From PFJX01 sp040751755 (GTDB lineage: Bacteria > Pseudomonadota > Gammaproteobacteria > Burkholderiales > Thiobacillaceae), in the NCBI GenBank assembly GCA_040751755.1, contig JBFMHC010000024.1:1-64000 (forward strand): 64,000 nt of DNA, in the 5' to 3' direction. How positions within the stretch are numbered: position 1 is the stretch's first letter; the number at the start of each line of letters is the position of its first letter. This document shows positions 1 to 8,834 of the stretch, piece by piece. Position numbers and translations under genes: made by a program. The notes beneath the pieces were generated by a model that was not told the origin of the DNA, made no database searches, and saw only the letters and a program-made list of their open reading frames with translations.

Positions 1-1
1 G

Positions 2-112
2 CCCACGAAGGGGCTTGCTGGAGCCCAAGAACCGTTCAGCATCTGTTTCGATCCCATCCTACGAAACGATATTGACCCTGAACTCGTCGCCACGAACGAG
101 TGGGCGGGGTAG
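2..112 (+). CDS. 3' end of an unidentified gene (partial)
   Basis: An open frame enters from the left edge and ends at TAG 110-112. It gives about 36 residues ending in ...ELVATNEWAG. The composition looks coding, but I recognise no family in so short a tail. It lies 33 bases before the next gene on the same strand, so it could be an upstream member of the sulfotransferase transcription unit. A chance open frame is the main alternative. Confidence 0.3.
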   Translation, partial: PTKGLAGAQEPFSICFDPILRNDIDPELVATNEWAG

Positions 113-145
113 TGCAGAGGTTCCCTAGCGAGCGAGACAATATGA

Positions 146-1822
146 ATGTTGGACATTCGAGTGCCCATACATAGCAACGTCATTGAGTTGAGCGAACACC
201 TGCAGGACTTCGCACTACCTGGGGCGAAGTTTTCGGTGTCTGCCCGCAAGGTCAGCCCCTATCTCGATATGGGTAGCTACCTGAAGCTGTATTACCCCTA
301 TGTCGGTGCAGCGAACATCGATAGCGCCTTCGGTTTCGTGCTCTTCCCTTCGTTGCTCTACGGTGGCCGCCCCTATGACTCTAGGCGCGCCATGACCAAT
401 ATTCACCTGGCCCAGCTCAAGGAGCTGGGCGTGAAACTCTCGCTCAACCTGACCAATCATTATTTCGACGAGGCCCTGTACGAGCAGAGCCGCCCGCTAC
501 TCGAGCGTCATCACGTCGCGGGCAATTCCATCACATGCACTTCGAACCCGCTGGCGCGGCGAATCAAACGGGATTACCCGCATTACTTGGTGCGGGGCAG
601 CATCCTGAAGAAGATCAACACGCGCGAGAAAATCGAACGGGCGTTGGAAATCTATGATCAGATTGTGCTGCCCATGGAGAAGAACGACGACGACGAACTG
701 CTGGAGTCGTTGCCATTCAAGGACCGCATCATGCTATTCGCCAATGCGACCTGCGGTTATGCCTGCCCGGACCGCACATGCTGGCTAGGTGTCTCGCAGC
801 AAAACCAGGGCCGCAAGGAAACCGCAGACTGCACCAAGACCGCGGCTGAAAGGCAGGCCTTCGGCAAGGCATTCTTCGACGTTGGCAAGCTGTATCGCAT
901 GGGGTACCGCCATTTCAAGCTCATCCCCGCCTTTGCTTCACTGCATGCGGAGGAAGTGGCAAGGCGCTTTGCGGGCCGCACACCCGCGGATGACCTGCTC
1001 GAACGCTACTTGGACAAACCCGCTGTCTACTTGTGTTCCTTTCCCAAGTCGGGGCGTACCTGGTTGCGTTACCTGCTGGCCCATTACCTGAATCTGCGTT
1101 TCCAGCTTGGCTTGTCCATTGATTTTCGCACCTTCTTTCAACTCATTCCGCATGACATCCTGGACGAGGAGAAGGGTGTGGGCGTGTACGACTATTACGA
1201 CGACACGCGTTTTCCACTGGTTTTGGCAAGCCATGACGCCTTTTCAGAAGACAAATTCGGGCTCAAGAAGATTGTTTTCCTGCTGCGTTCCCCGCTTGAT
1301 ACGGTGGTTTCGCGCTATTTCCAGCATGCGCGCGTGTTTACAGACGATCGCTCTTGGAAAGGTTCGATCAAGGAATTCATTCGTAGCGAAAAGGGCATTG
1401 CCGCCTATTGCACCCACCTCAATAGTTGGGCGGATTTCCTCGCTGGTAACCGTTCCGTCCATATCCTGAGCTATGAGGCCATGCACCGGGACATCGTCGG
1501 CTCTGTCAGGGGGGTGCTCGAATTCATGGGCATACCCATCGAAGAAGGCAACCTTGCTCAGGCGATCAGCCTCTCCTCCTTTGAGGCGATGCAGGAAGTG
1601 GAAACGCGGACCAGGATTCCTGGCTTCAATTTCAGCTTTTCGGCGGATGATCCGGAGTCCACGCGAGTCAGGAAGGGAAAAGTGGGCGGGTATTCCGCTT
1701 ACCTCGACGAAGACGACATCGCGTATGTGCAGGCCTTCTGCGAGGAAAAACTGACTCCTCAAAGCAAAGAACTGCTCATGACGTATTCAGAGCGCTTGGC
1801 GGAGACATCTCTCATCGCTTGA
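146..1822 (+). CDS. Fusion protein: N-terminal cysteine-containing domain plus C-terminal sulfotransferase
   Basis: The C-terminal half (about residue 295 onward) is a PAPS-dependent sulfotransferase. It has the 5'-phosphosulfate loop FPKSGRTW, the 3'-phosphate strand FLLRSPLDTVVSRYF, and a late RKGKVGGY like the family's RKGxxG motif. Such enzymes move sulfate from PAPS to hydroxyl or amine groups. The first ~290 residues are a separate domain with a cysteine set (NATCGYACPDRTCW and a further Cys) that faintly recalls U32-type proteins; that assignment is weak. ATG 146 is used; an ATG at 142 lies in another frame. The RiPP-like genes downstream suggest a tailoring role on a peptide or glycan (inference). 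The cytoplasmic location is inferred from the lack of a signal peptide. Confidence 0.7.
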   Translation: MLDIRVPIHSNVIELSEHLQDFALPGAKFSVSARKVSPYLDMGSYLKLYYPYVGAANIDSAFGFVLFPSLLYGGRPYDSRRAMTNIHLAQLKELGVKLSLNLTNHYFDEALYEQSRPLLERHHVAGNSITCTSNPLARRIKRDYPHYLVRGSILKKINTREKIERALEIYDQIVLPMEKNDDDELLESLPFKDRIMLFANATCGYACPDRTCWLGVSQQNQGRKETADCTKTAAERQAFGKAFFDVGKLYRMGYRHFKLIPAFASLHAEEVARRFAGRTPADDLLERYLDKPAVYLCSFPKSGRTWLRYLLAHYLNLRFQLGLSIDFRTFFQLIPHDILDEEKGVGVYDYYDDTRFPLVLASHDAFSEDKFGLKKIVFLLRSPLDTVVSRYFQHARVFTDDRSWKGSIKEFIRSEKGIAAYCTHLNSWADFLAGNRSVHILSYEAMHRDIVGSVRGVLEFMGIPIEEGNLAQAISLSSFEAMQEVETRTRIPGFNFSFSADDPESTRVRKGKVGGYSAYLDEDDIAYVQAFCEEKLTPQSKELLMTYSERLAETSLIA

Positions 1823-1923
1823 GTGAGATGGCTCCAGTTTCGTGTGATGCTCCGTAGGTGCGACAGCGGAGTGGCCTTGCTTTTGGTTGACCTACTTCCA
1901 GCCTTTCGGATGAGGCCGGACTG

Positions 1924-2738
1924 CTAGTCATTCATTAAACCGCTTCTGCTTCCACGCTCAGGGAGGCCCCGTTTGCGGAATACGGTGTCGTTGTAGACCA
2001 CCTGCGCCAATAGCCGATTGTCACGGCCATAAAGCGGTGTTCGCTCGATACCCGGCTTGGGCAGGACGCAGAGGGCAATGTCGAATTCCGCGGACGTGGC
2101 AGTATCGGAAAAGCGGAAATTGCTATGCCGGATCACCAAGTAGCCACCTGGCTTGAGGCAACGGGCAAGCGCAGTCACCTGTCGCTCGAAATCGGCAAAG
2201 CGGATCAAGCGATCGCATTGCGTGTATGCGTCGTCTCCAACTCGCCATGGCGCAGGACGGCCATACAGAATACGGCGTCATAGTGCGTTGCAGGCTCGGC
2301 TTCCGGGGTGTGCGCTTGCTGGAAGCGGATCTCTGCATCGCGGCGGCGAGCTAGTTTCTTGCGGCAGATGGCGATGCTATGCGCATTGATATCGATGCCG
2401 GTGATCTCGGCCCTGGGAAAATATTGCCTCAAGGTGAAAACCTCTTCCCCCGTCGAACAGCCGAACGACAGCAGGCGCGGTGCGGTAACGCCAGCAAGCT
2501 GATCCTGCACGAAAGCAAAGATGTGCGGATAGCGGTCGGAAGAAGTCGTGCCGTAGGGTTGGAACAGGCCTTCAGGTTTTTCGTGTTGCAGCCGCATGAT
2601 GCTGCGGTATCGCGGACTCACCAGTAGCCTGAGCAGCCGCACCGTCCAGGTAAGTCCCGGAATTTTTCTAAGCGCGGCTTTCAGGTGTTCACCCCGCCGT
2701 TTACGGACAAGGCTGTAGAGATGGGGTGTAGACGTCAT
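1924..2738 (-). pseudogene. SAM-dependent methyltransferase split by a frameshift
   Basis: Two overlapping reading frames make one class I methyltransferase. The upstream part (2738 down to about 2205) carries the SAM-binding segment LLSFGCSTGEEVF and GIDIN, which resembles CheR-type motif I. The downstream part (to 1924) carries LARCLKPGGYLVIRHSNF, the usual post-SAM strand. The frames join if one base is restored near 2237-2238, where minus-strand TTGGAGAC would become TTGGGAGAC and read ELGDDAYTQCDRL. It is either a real pseudogene or a consensus error. It is convergent with the sulfotransferase gene. The substrate is unknown. Confidence 0.7.
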
Positions 2739-2844
2739 GCAGTGAATAAGATGACCATGGCTGAGGTTTCATCTACGACGCGATAAGCTGCCAATCGCAT
2801 CCGCTACACCTTCCAGATATCTTGGGGGAGGCGTTCCGCCAGGG

Positions 2845-3384
2845 TCAGGCTATTTCTTTTGTCTTGAAGTGCTTGTCCACGCGCACTCGCAATGCGTTGA
2901 ACTCTAGGAATGCGCGCGCATTTTCTGGGGATAGCGGGCTCGATTCTTCTAGCTTGCGGTAGATCTGAATCAATGGCACTCCCCTTTCCTCGACCGCTGC
3001 CTCAAGCATCGCCCTGACTCGAGCCGCATGCTCGGCCGTCTGCACGACGATCCGCATGGCCTCCGGAAAGGTGAGTTCCTCCTTTTCAAATCGCCACAGC
3101 AATTTGCATTTCCAGTCTGCACAGGTTTGCGGACGGCGGCAATAAATGGTGCAACTGCGGTTTTGCAAAGCCTTGCATGGCAGCGGGAAGCCTTGCCCTT
3201 TCGCACCCATGGTAACGCTCAACATTTCATGGAGGCTGGGGTCGTCCCCTTCCAGAATGCGTACACGCCGGAACATCGTACCGTCGCAGCACATACCACA
3301 TTGCGTGCAAAGCCGGCTGGCTTCGGAAAGCGCGTCAGGCCGTCCTGCTGCCGATGTGCCGGGCATGCTCATCTCTTCGCTCAT
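2845..3384 (-). CDS. YkgJ-family cysteine cluster protein
   Basis: This protein of about 179 residues has the N-terminal cluster CTQCGMCCDGTMF, followed by further cysteines in CKALQNRSCTIYCRRPQTC and DWKCKLLW. This is the pattern of the putative zinc- or iron-chelating YkgJ domain (CxxCxxCC...C...C). The biochemical role of the family is poorly defined; metal or Fe-S binding is inferred from the cysteines. ATG at 3384 is preferred because GAGGAG lies upstream of it; a GTG at 3396 is in frame but crowds that site. It is divergent from the PqqD-like gene, and the two share the 200-base gap between them. Confidence 0.75.
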   Translation of the reverse strand: MSEEMSMPGTSAAGRPDALSEASRLCTQCGMCCDGTMFRRVRILEGDDPSLHEMLSVTMGAKGQGFPLPCKALQNRSCTIYCRRPQTCADWKCKLLWRFEKEELTFPEAMRIVVQTAEHAARVRAMLEAAVEERGVPLIQIYRKLEESSPLSPENARAFLEFNALRVRVDKHFKTKEIA

Positions 3385-3513
3385 ACGTGACGACACTCCT
3401 CAACTGCAGTTGCTTTCGCAGGGGGGGCTAGGCTGGTCCAGCCAGCACGCCGCGAGTTCAAAGATGCGGGTATCTGCGACTGCGCTCTTCTAGGCTGATA
3501 CCGTCCACGCATG

Positions 3514-3541
3514 TTTAGCGATCTAGGTGGCCTGCTAGAAT
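3514..3541 (+). promoter_or_regulatory. Possible sigma-70-type promoter before the PqqD-like gene
   Basis: TAGAAT at 3536-3541 fits a -10 box (5 of 6). A poor -35 match, TTTAGC, lies 16 bases upstream. It is 43 bases before the ATG at 3584, which has GGAGAG as its ribosome site. The -35 is weak, so this is only a candidate. Confidence 0.35.
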
Positions 3542-3583
3542 CTCGGGCCGTTTTACAGCAGCATCAACTGCCCGGAGAGTAGC

Positions 3584-3871
3584 ATGCAGGCAACTCGGAT
3601 CACCCCAGATTCCACCGTGTGTCAGTCACGCAATCAGGTCTCAACGGAGATCGATGGTGAGACCGTGTTGTTGAGCATCGACAAGGGCAATTATTACGGG
3701 ATGAACAAGGTCCTAACCGCTATCTGGACTTGGCTGGAGCAGCCGATGAAGGTCTCGGATATCTGTAGGAAAGTAACGGAAATATATGAAGTATCCGACG
3801 AGGTGTGCGAAAAGGATGTCTTGAAGGCCTTGGGCGATCTTCTGAATGAAGGCCTCATCGTGGTTCAGTGA
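3584..3871 (+). CDS. PqqD-like peptide chaperone (RRE protein, B1-type)
   Basis: This 95-residue protein has the PqqD/RRE pattern: a strand-rich start with ETVLLSIDKGNYYGMN, then helices (TAIWTWLE, VSDICRKVTEIYEV) and a closing LLNEGLIVV. Such stand-alone proteins bind a RiPP leader peptide and present it to the maturation protease; in lasso clusters the protein is called B1. The next complete gene is a B2-type protease and then an exporter, which supports that role. The same fold also occurs in HPr-kinase-related systems of unknown product, so the class of peptide is not settled. GGAGAG precedes the start. Confidence 0.75.
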   Translation: MQATRITPDSTVCQSRNQVSTEIDGETVLLSIDKGNYYGMNKVLTAIWTWLEQPMKVSDICRKVTEIYEVSDEVCEKDVLKALGDLLNEGLIVVQ

Positions 3872-4010
3872 CCCGCCCCTGTTCGCCGGCACCATTCCGT
3901 ACCTACCTTGATGCAAGCAAGGAACACTAAGGGAACATCATGCGCAGCCCGAACCTTTCCATGACCAGCGTAGCCTGTAACCGATGACAGCCGATATTGG
4001 TTGATTCACT

Positions 4011-4499
4011 GTGCTCGGGGGGGTGTTGCGCAAGGCGAGGATTTTTCTCCGCCAGCCTCTCTGGAGTCAGGTTTGGTTCATTCCAACCTGGTTGTTGCTG
4101 GGCATGGCCAAAGCCGCGATCTTTACCGTCGCCTTTCGCCATCTCGCCCCGCGTCTTGGTGTTGCCGTCGGTCTCTCTCCCTGGGTGCCGCTACTTGATC
4201 CGTCGCAGGAGGCCAGAGCCATGCAGATCGGTCGGGTAGTGCATCTGGCCGCCCGCTACACCCCATGGAATTCGAATTGCTTTCCGCAGGCGGTGGTGGC
4301 GCGCCTGTTGCTGGGCCTATATGGGATACCGTACATCCTGTTTTTGGGCGTGTCGCGTGTCCCTGACACGAGGGGGATGACGGCCCACGCTTGGGTGGCG
4401 GCCGGGCGGGTTCGCGTCACCGGTGGGGCGGGGTTCACTCAGTTCACTACGGTGAGCTGTTTCGTTTCGCCCCTTCTTGCTGACCTCTGCAAGGCATGA
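4011..4499 (+). CDS. Lasso-peptide B2-type transglutaminase-like protease
   Basis: This 162-residue protein matches the transglutaminase-like B2 (McjB C-terminal) family. It has a cysteine in NSNCFPQAVVARLLL, the stretch GIPYILFLGVSR, and histidine in TAHAWVAAGRV. In lasso systems this protein removes the leader from the precursor using a Cys-His-Asp triad. Cys and His are visible; the acidic partner is not obvious after the AHAWV strand. A GTG start at 4011 is used because no ATG suits; it lacks a strong ribosome site. The stop is 1 base before the exporter ATG, so the two are translationally linked. Confidence 0.75.
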   Translation: MLGGVLRKARIFLRQPLWSQVWFIPTWLLLGMAKAAIFTVAFRHLAPRLGVAVGLSPWVPLLDPSQEARAMQIGRVVHLAARYTPWNSNCFPQAVVARLLLGLYGIPYILFLGVSRVPDTRGMTAHAWVAAGRVRVTGGAGFTQFTTVSCFVSPLLADLCKA

Positions 4500-4500
4500 C

Positions 4501-6246
4501 ATGAAGCCGTTTCAGGCCTTTCTGCGCCTGTTGAACTCGGCGCCGCGTCAATGGGTTTCCGGTCTTCTGATCTTGATGTTCCTGGCCAGCACGACCGAGG
4601 GTATCGGCCTGCTTCTATTGGTGCCCATGCTGGCTGTGCTCGGTGGCAGCGATGCAGTGGCAACCCCTCCGGTGGCCCAACTGCTCAGTCTGTTGCAGGC
4701 GACGGGGCTGGCATTGTCGCTGGGCAGTCTGCTCCTGGCGTTTCTGGTCCTGCTTATCCTGCGCAGTATCATCCTGCTCGCGCGCGCGCGGTTGGCCGCC
4801 AGCCTCCAGTATCAGGTGGTCGATGCGATGCGGCAGCGTTGTTTCGCTGCCCTGCTGGGTGTGGAATGGCGCTGGATCGCCGCCGGGCGCAAATCCGACC
4901 ATGCCAATCTGCTGCTTACCGATGTGAACCGGGTAGGGGTGGGGCTGAACTTCGGCCTGGCACTGCTTGCAACCATGGCGACAGCGGGCGCCTATCTGGT
5001 GGTGGCTGTCACCTTGTCCTGGGCGATGACGCTGATGGCCCTAGCCAGTGGCGGCTTGGTGTTCTGGCTGCTTGCCGGTCATCGTCGCGAGGCCTTGCGG
5101 CTGGGGCAGACGCTTGGGGGGGCGAGCCGCGCCTTGCATGGCAATGTCCAGGAAAGCCTGGCCGGGATCAAGCTGACCAAGATCCTCGGCAGCGAGGGCC
5201 GGCATCTCGACTTCTTCATGCGGATGACCCGCCGGTTGCGCGATGAGCAGCTGCGTTTCGCGACGAGCACCAGCCTGGCTCAGGCCTGGTATCAAATCGG
5301 AGGTGGGCTGCTGCTCGCGGCGTTCCTCTACATGGGGCTGAGCTTCTGGAATATCCCGCTGCCCGAACTGCTGGTGCTGGTCATGGTGTTCGCCCGGCTG
5401 ATTCCGCTCTTCATGGCCGGCCATCAGAATTACCACCACTGGCTGCACGCCATGCCGGCCCTGGATGAGGTAGATCGTTTGCTGGCGGAATGCCGGCGCT
5501 TTGCCGAGCCGGCCCGCGACGATTCATTGCCCAGTATCCCGGTGCGGGACTCGGTCTGTCTGGATTCGGTTACCGTGCGTTACGAAGGTCGTCAGGAAGA
5601 TGCACTGGCGGCGGTTTCAATCTGTTTTCCAGCGCGCACCACGACGGCCATCATGGGGGCCTCCGGGGCCGGCAAGAGCACTCTGGCGGACGTGTTGATG
5701 GGCTTGCTGTTGCCGGATGCCGGTGTGGTGAAGGTCGATGGCGTTGAGATCGATGCCAGTCGGCGCATGGCCTGGCGACGCTCGGTTGCCTATGTGTCGC
5801 AGGAGGTCTTTCTGTTTCACGACAGCATCCGCAACAACCTGCAGTGGGGGCGCCAGGGTGCCACCGAGTCTGAAATGGTCGCGGCCCTGAAGCATGCCGC
5901 AGCGGATTTTGTCTTCGGTTTGCCTGCCGGACTGGACACTGTCGTCGGGGATGGCGGTGTGAGGCTTTCGGGCGGCGAGCGGCAGCGCATTGCCTTGGCC
6001 AGGGCCTTGCTTACACGCCCAGGCCTGTTGATTCTGGACGAGGCGACTAGCGCGCTCGATCTGGAGAACGAGGCGCGTATACGTCAGGCCATCGAGAATC
6101 TGCATGGTGATCTCACCGTGGTGATCATTGGGCATCGCCTGCCGACCCTGGAGCATGCGGATCAGGTGGTTGTGCTGGAGCATGGCCGCATCGCTCGGCA
6201 GGGAACATGGGCCGATGTCCAATACAATGCGGCACCCTTGCCTTGA
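4501..6246 (+). CDS. ABC exporter, fused membrane and ATPase domains
   Basis: This 581-residue half-transporter has several membrane segments in the first ~320 residues, then an ATPase. Walker A is GASGAGKST (about residue 386), the signature is LSGGERQ (about 489), Walker B is LLILDEATSALD (about 509), and the switch His is in IIGHRLPTL. It lacks an N-terminal C39 peptidase domain, as McjD-type lasso exporters do, leaving leader removal to the B2 protein. The start is ATG 4501, just after the B2 stop; an in-frame TTG at 4477 is less likely. A lipid or glycan exporter is the alternative, since a Wzz-like gene follows. Confidence 0.85.
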   Translation: MKPFQAFLRLLNSAPRQWVSGLLILMFLASTTEGIGLLLLVPMLAVLGGSDAVATPPVAQLLSLLQATGLALSLGSLLLAFLVLLILRSIILLARARLAASLQYQVVDAMRQRCFAALLGVEWRWIAAGRKSDHANLLLTDVNRVGVGLNFGLALLATMATAGAYLVVAVTLSWAMTLMALASGGLVFWLLAGHRREALRLGQTLGGASRALHGNVQESLAGIKLTKILGSEGRHLDFFMRMTRRLRDEQLRFATSTSLAQAWYQIGGGLLLAAFLYMGLSFWNIPLPELLVLVMVFARLIPLFMAGHQNYHHWLHAMPALDEVDRLLAECRRFAEPARDDSLPSIPVRDSVCLDSVTVRYEGRQEDALAAVSICFPARTTTAIMGASGAGKSTLADVLMGLLLPDAGVVKVDGVEIDASRRMAWRRSVAYVSQEVFLFHDSIRNNLQWGRQGATESEMVAALKHAAADFVFGLPAGLDTVVGDGGVRLSGGERQRIALARALLTRPGLLILDEATSALDLENEARIRQAIENLHGDLTVVIIGHRLPTLEHADQVVVLEHGRIARQGTWADVQYNAAPLP

Positions 6247-6265
6247 GAACATGCTGGCCTGAAAC

Positions 6266-7468
6266 ATGATGCGTGGCGCACTGAAGACCCTGTGGAAATT
6301 CAAGCGCTCGCTGCTGGGCTGGGCGCTGGCAGGCCTGCTGTTGTCCGGAACCTTGGCTTTCTTTCGCCCCGCCAAGTACATGGCGACTACTACCCTGTTA
6401 CCTCCTGCGCCGATCCAATCCGTTTCGGCGGCGGTTTTTTCCGATGCGCAGGCCTTGGCGGGCATGACTGGCAAATCGTCCAAGATGCTCAGACGAGCCG
6501 CCGTGGGACAAAGGCTGCAGATGGGCGTTCAGCGCGAGCTTGTCATTGGTATTTTGCACAGCGAGAACCTGGCCGAGCGCCTCATCGCACGATTTCGCCT
6601 GGCTGATCATTTCAAAGGCAATTCCCCCTCCCGTTCGGCTCTCATCTTGCGCCTCAGGGCTGCCACCAGGATCACGGACGGCAAGGACGGGCTTATCCGG
6701 ATCGAGGTGAGAGATAAGAACCCCGAAATGGCCATGCGACTGGCCAATGGCTATGTGGAGGAGTATGCCCGCCTGACTCAATCATTGGCGGTCGGTGAGG
6801 CCGCAATCCGCATGGCCTTCTTTGAAAAGCAGATGCTGCGGGCAAAGTCTCAATTGACCCAGTCGGAAGAGGCTTTGAAGGCCTTCCAGGCGCTGCATCG
6901 TCTCAGCGACCTCGATTCCCAAACGGGGATGTTGTTGAAATTGTCGCAGGAGATCAGGAACAGGATTGCCGCCAAGGAAGTCGAGTTGCACGTGGCGAAG
7001 GCGGTTGCTACGCCAGCATCTCCTGATGTCGTGCGTGCACAAGCTGAATTGATGGCACTGCAGGGGCAGTTGAATCAAATACGAGGGCAACAGCAGGGGA
7101 GGGCCGGCTTGAGGCGCATGGGTATTGAACAGCTGCCCGGCCTGGCTCTGGAACACACGCATGCCAGGAGGGATGTTGAGGATGCCCTCGCAAATTATCT
7201 GATGCTTTCTAGGCAATATGAGATAGCCAAGATGGATGCGGCACAGGGCCTCTCAGCGGTCAAGGTTCTGGACAAGGCTGTGGTTCCTGGCGAACCCTTC
7301 AAGCCGCGTCGATGGATCAATCTGATGATGGTGACATCGCTCTTCGTGTTGATTGCGGTTATACGCGCGTTCATCAAGGAGTCCATTGAGCGATCGCGTA
7401 GCGATCCCGCGAATGCAGCGCGCTGGGCGATGTTTGATCGATACAGAAGTTGGCGACGGCCTGCCTGA
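6266..7468 (+). CDS. Wzz-type polysaccharide chain-length determinant protein
   Basis: This 400-residue protein has an N-terminal membrane segment (SLLGWALAGLLLSGTLAFF), a long periplasmic region rich in helices (about residues 170-300), and a C-terminal membrane segment (INLMMVTSLFVLIAVIRAF). That is the topology of Wzz/GumC chain-length regulators, which set the length of surface polysaccharide. The VLDKAVVPGEPFKPRR element just before the second membrane segment is characteristic. No tyrosine-kinase domain is fused. It lies 19 bases after the exporter, so it is probably co-transcribed. Its presence suggests that the cluster's product may be linked to exopolysaccharide. Confidence 0.75.
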   Translation: MMRGALKTLWKFKRSLLGWALAGLLLSGTLAFFRPAKYMATTTLLPPAPIQSVSAAVFSDAQALAGMTGKSSKMLRRAAVGQRLQMGVQRELVIGILHSENLAERLIARFRLADHFKGNSPSRSALILRLRAATRITDGKDGLIRIEVRDKNPEMAMRLANGYVEEYARLTQSLAVGEAAIRMAFFEKQMLRAKSQLTQSEEALKAFQALHRLSDLDSQTGMLLKLSQEIRNRIAAKEVELHVAKAVATPASPDVVRAQAELMALQGQLNQIRGQQQGRAGLRRMGIEQLPGLALEHTHARRDVEDALANYLMLSRQYEIAKMDAAQGLSAVKVLDKAVVPGEPFKPRRWINLMMVTSLFVLIAVIRAFIKESIERSRSDPANAARWAMFDRYRSWRRPA

Positions 7469-7494
7469 TTCATTGAAATGCCGGTCATCAAGCA

Positions 7495-8751
7495 ATGAAA
7501 CACCCCCTTAAGGAAATGAAACTTCTGCTGCTCGAAATTCTGTTGCGGCAGGATGTCATGTCCATCCGCGTGGCTGATCACCTGGGCGAGCAGGACTGGT
7601 CGACATTGCAGGCCATGGCCAATACACATCGCCTGGGGCCGTTGCTGCATTGGCGCCTAAGCCGGGAATTGCCTGAATTGCCAATCCCGCAGTCATTGCG
7701 TGAGGCCTGTGCCCAGTCATTCAGGGCTGCCACGATGCGTTCCCTGATGTTGCAGCGTGAACTGCTTCAGGTGCATCGCATTCTCAAAACCTCTGGCATT
7801 CCCCACGTTGCCCTGAAGGGGGCTTGGCTGGCTTTTCATGCCTACCCTCTGCCTGGCCTACGTCCCCTGCGTGACCTCGATATCCTCGTGCCCGAAGCGG
7901 AGGTGTTCCGAGCGTTCCAGGTGCTGCAGGACAGCGGGTTTACTCGGCTGAAGCCATACGAAGGCAGCCTGGATGCTTGCGCAAGACACGGTAAACATTT
8001 GCCTCCTCTACGTTCTCCCTCTGGGCAGGTCAACATAGAGTTGCATCTGAAGCTCTATCAACCCGAAGAGAATACGGAGGCGGGCTTTGATTTGTCCGAT
8101 GAGGACGGTTTCTGGGGGCGCTTGATTGAATCTGATGTCGCGGGGCATGGGATCGCGTACTTGCCTCCGACCGAGCTGTTGTTGCATGTGATCGTCCATG
8201 CTGTGTATGACCATCAGTTTTCCAATGGCCCCTTATTGATCAGCGACTTGGCGTATCTGTTGGAAAAATCGCCAATTGATTGGCCGCGCTTTTGGATGCT
8301 TGCAAGGCGTGGAGGCCACCAAAGCGGAGTCGTCTTGGCGCTGCGGTTGCTCGAGCGATACCGTACAGATGTGACCATTGAATGGCCATATCCGGAGGCC
8401 ACGGTGCTGGATGTGGAGCAATCCCTCCTCGACGGGGCTGCCGAATTGATGCTCCGCAATTTCAAGGCCAGGTGCGACGTCAACCTTGGCCATGAAGTCT
8501 CGATCCATACCGGGTTGATGGGCAAGATCGCATTTGTGCTCGGCAAAATTTTCCCCCCCAGATCAAAGATTGCCCTTACCTACCCTGTGTCCGAACATTC
8601 AATCTGGGTTTACGCCTGGTATCCGGTCAGGTGGTGGTGGCTGTTTGGCAAGCGTCTGCCGGAGTTTTTCGTCGCAAGGAGGCTGGGGCATTTGCAGGCA
8701 GAGATGTCGCAAGTTGCACAACTGAGCGCCTGGTTGAACAAGACGGCTTGA
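7495..8751 (+). CDS. NTP_transf_5 family nucleotidyltransferase
   Basis: This 418-residue protein carries the family core: HVALKGAWLAFHAYP, then LRPLRDLDILVPEAEVF, in which the DLD acidic pair would bind metal and NTP. A histidine-rich LLLHVIVHAVYDHQF follows. Members of this uncharacterised nucleotidyltransferase family recur beside lasso-peptide and polysaccharide genes. The reaction is unproven; adenylylation or nucleotidylation of a peptide or glycan is inferred from the fold. It follows the Wzz-like gene by 26 bases and closes the cluster. The ribosome site is weak. Confidence 0.7.
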   Translation: MKHPLKEMKLLLLEILLRQDVMSIRVADHLGEQDWSTLQAMANTHRLGPLLHWRLSRELPELPIPQSLREACAQSFRAATMRSLMLQRELLQVHRILKTSGIPHVALKGAWLAFHAYPLPGLRPLRDLDILVPEAEVFRAFQVLQDSGFTRLKPYEGSLDACARHGKHLPPLRSPSGQVNIELHLKLYQPEENTEAGFDLSDEDGFWGRLIESDVAGHGIAYLPPTELLLHVIVHAVYDHQFSNGPLLISDLAYLLEKSPIDWPRFWMLARRGGHQSGVVLALRLLERYRTDVTIEWPYPEATVLDVEQSLLDGAAELMLRNFKARCDVNLGHEVSIHTGLMGKIAFVLGKIFPPRSKIALTYPVSEHSIWVYAWYPVRWWWLFGKRLPEFFVARRLGHLQAEMSQVAQLSAWLNKTA

Positions 8752-8834
8752 AGTGCAAGGCACCTTGAGGCGGAGGAGGGCCACAAAACCGGGGGCACTC
8801 ATACTGAACCAAAAAAACGGGAGGCAAACTGGCA

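Noticed and set aside
3940..3987. A 15-residue ORF (MRSPNLSMTSVACNR) with an AAGGGA site between the PqqD-like and B2 genes, considered as the peptide precursor.
   Set aside because: Too short for leader plus core and lacks the Gly/Cys start and Asp/Glu at ring position 7-9 expected of a lasso core. Left unannotated.
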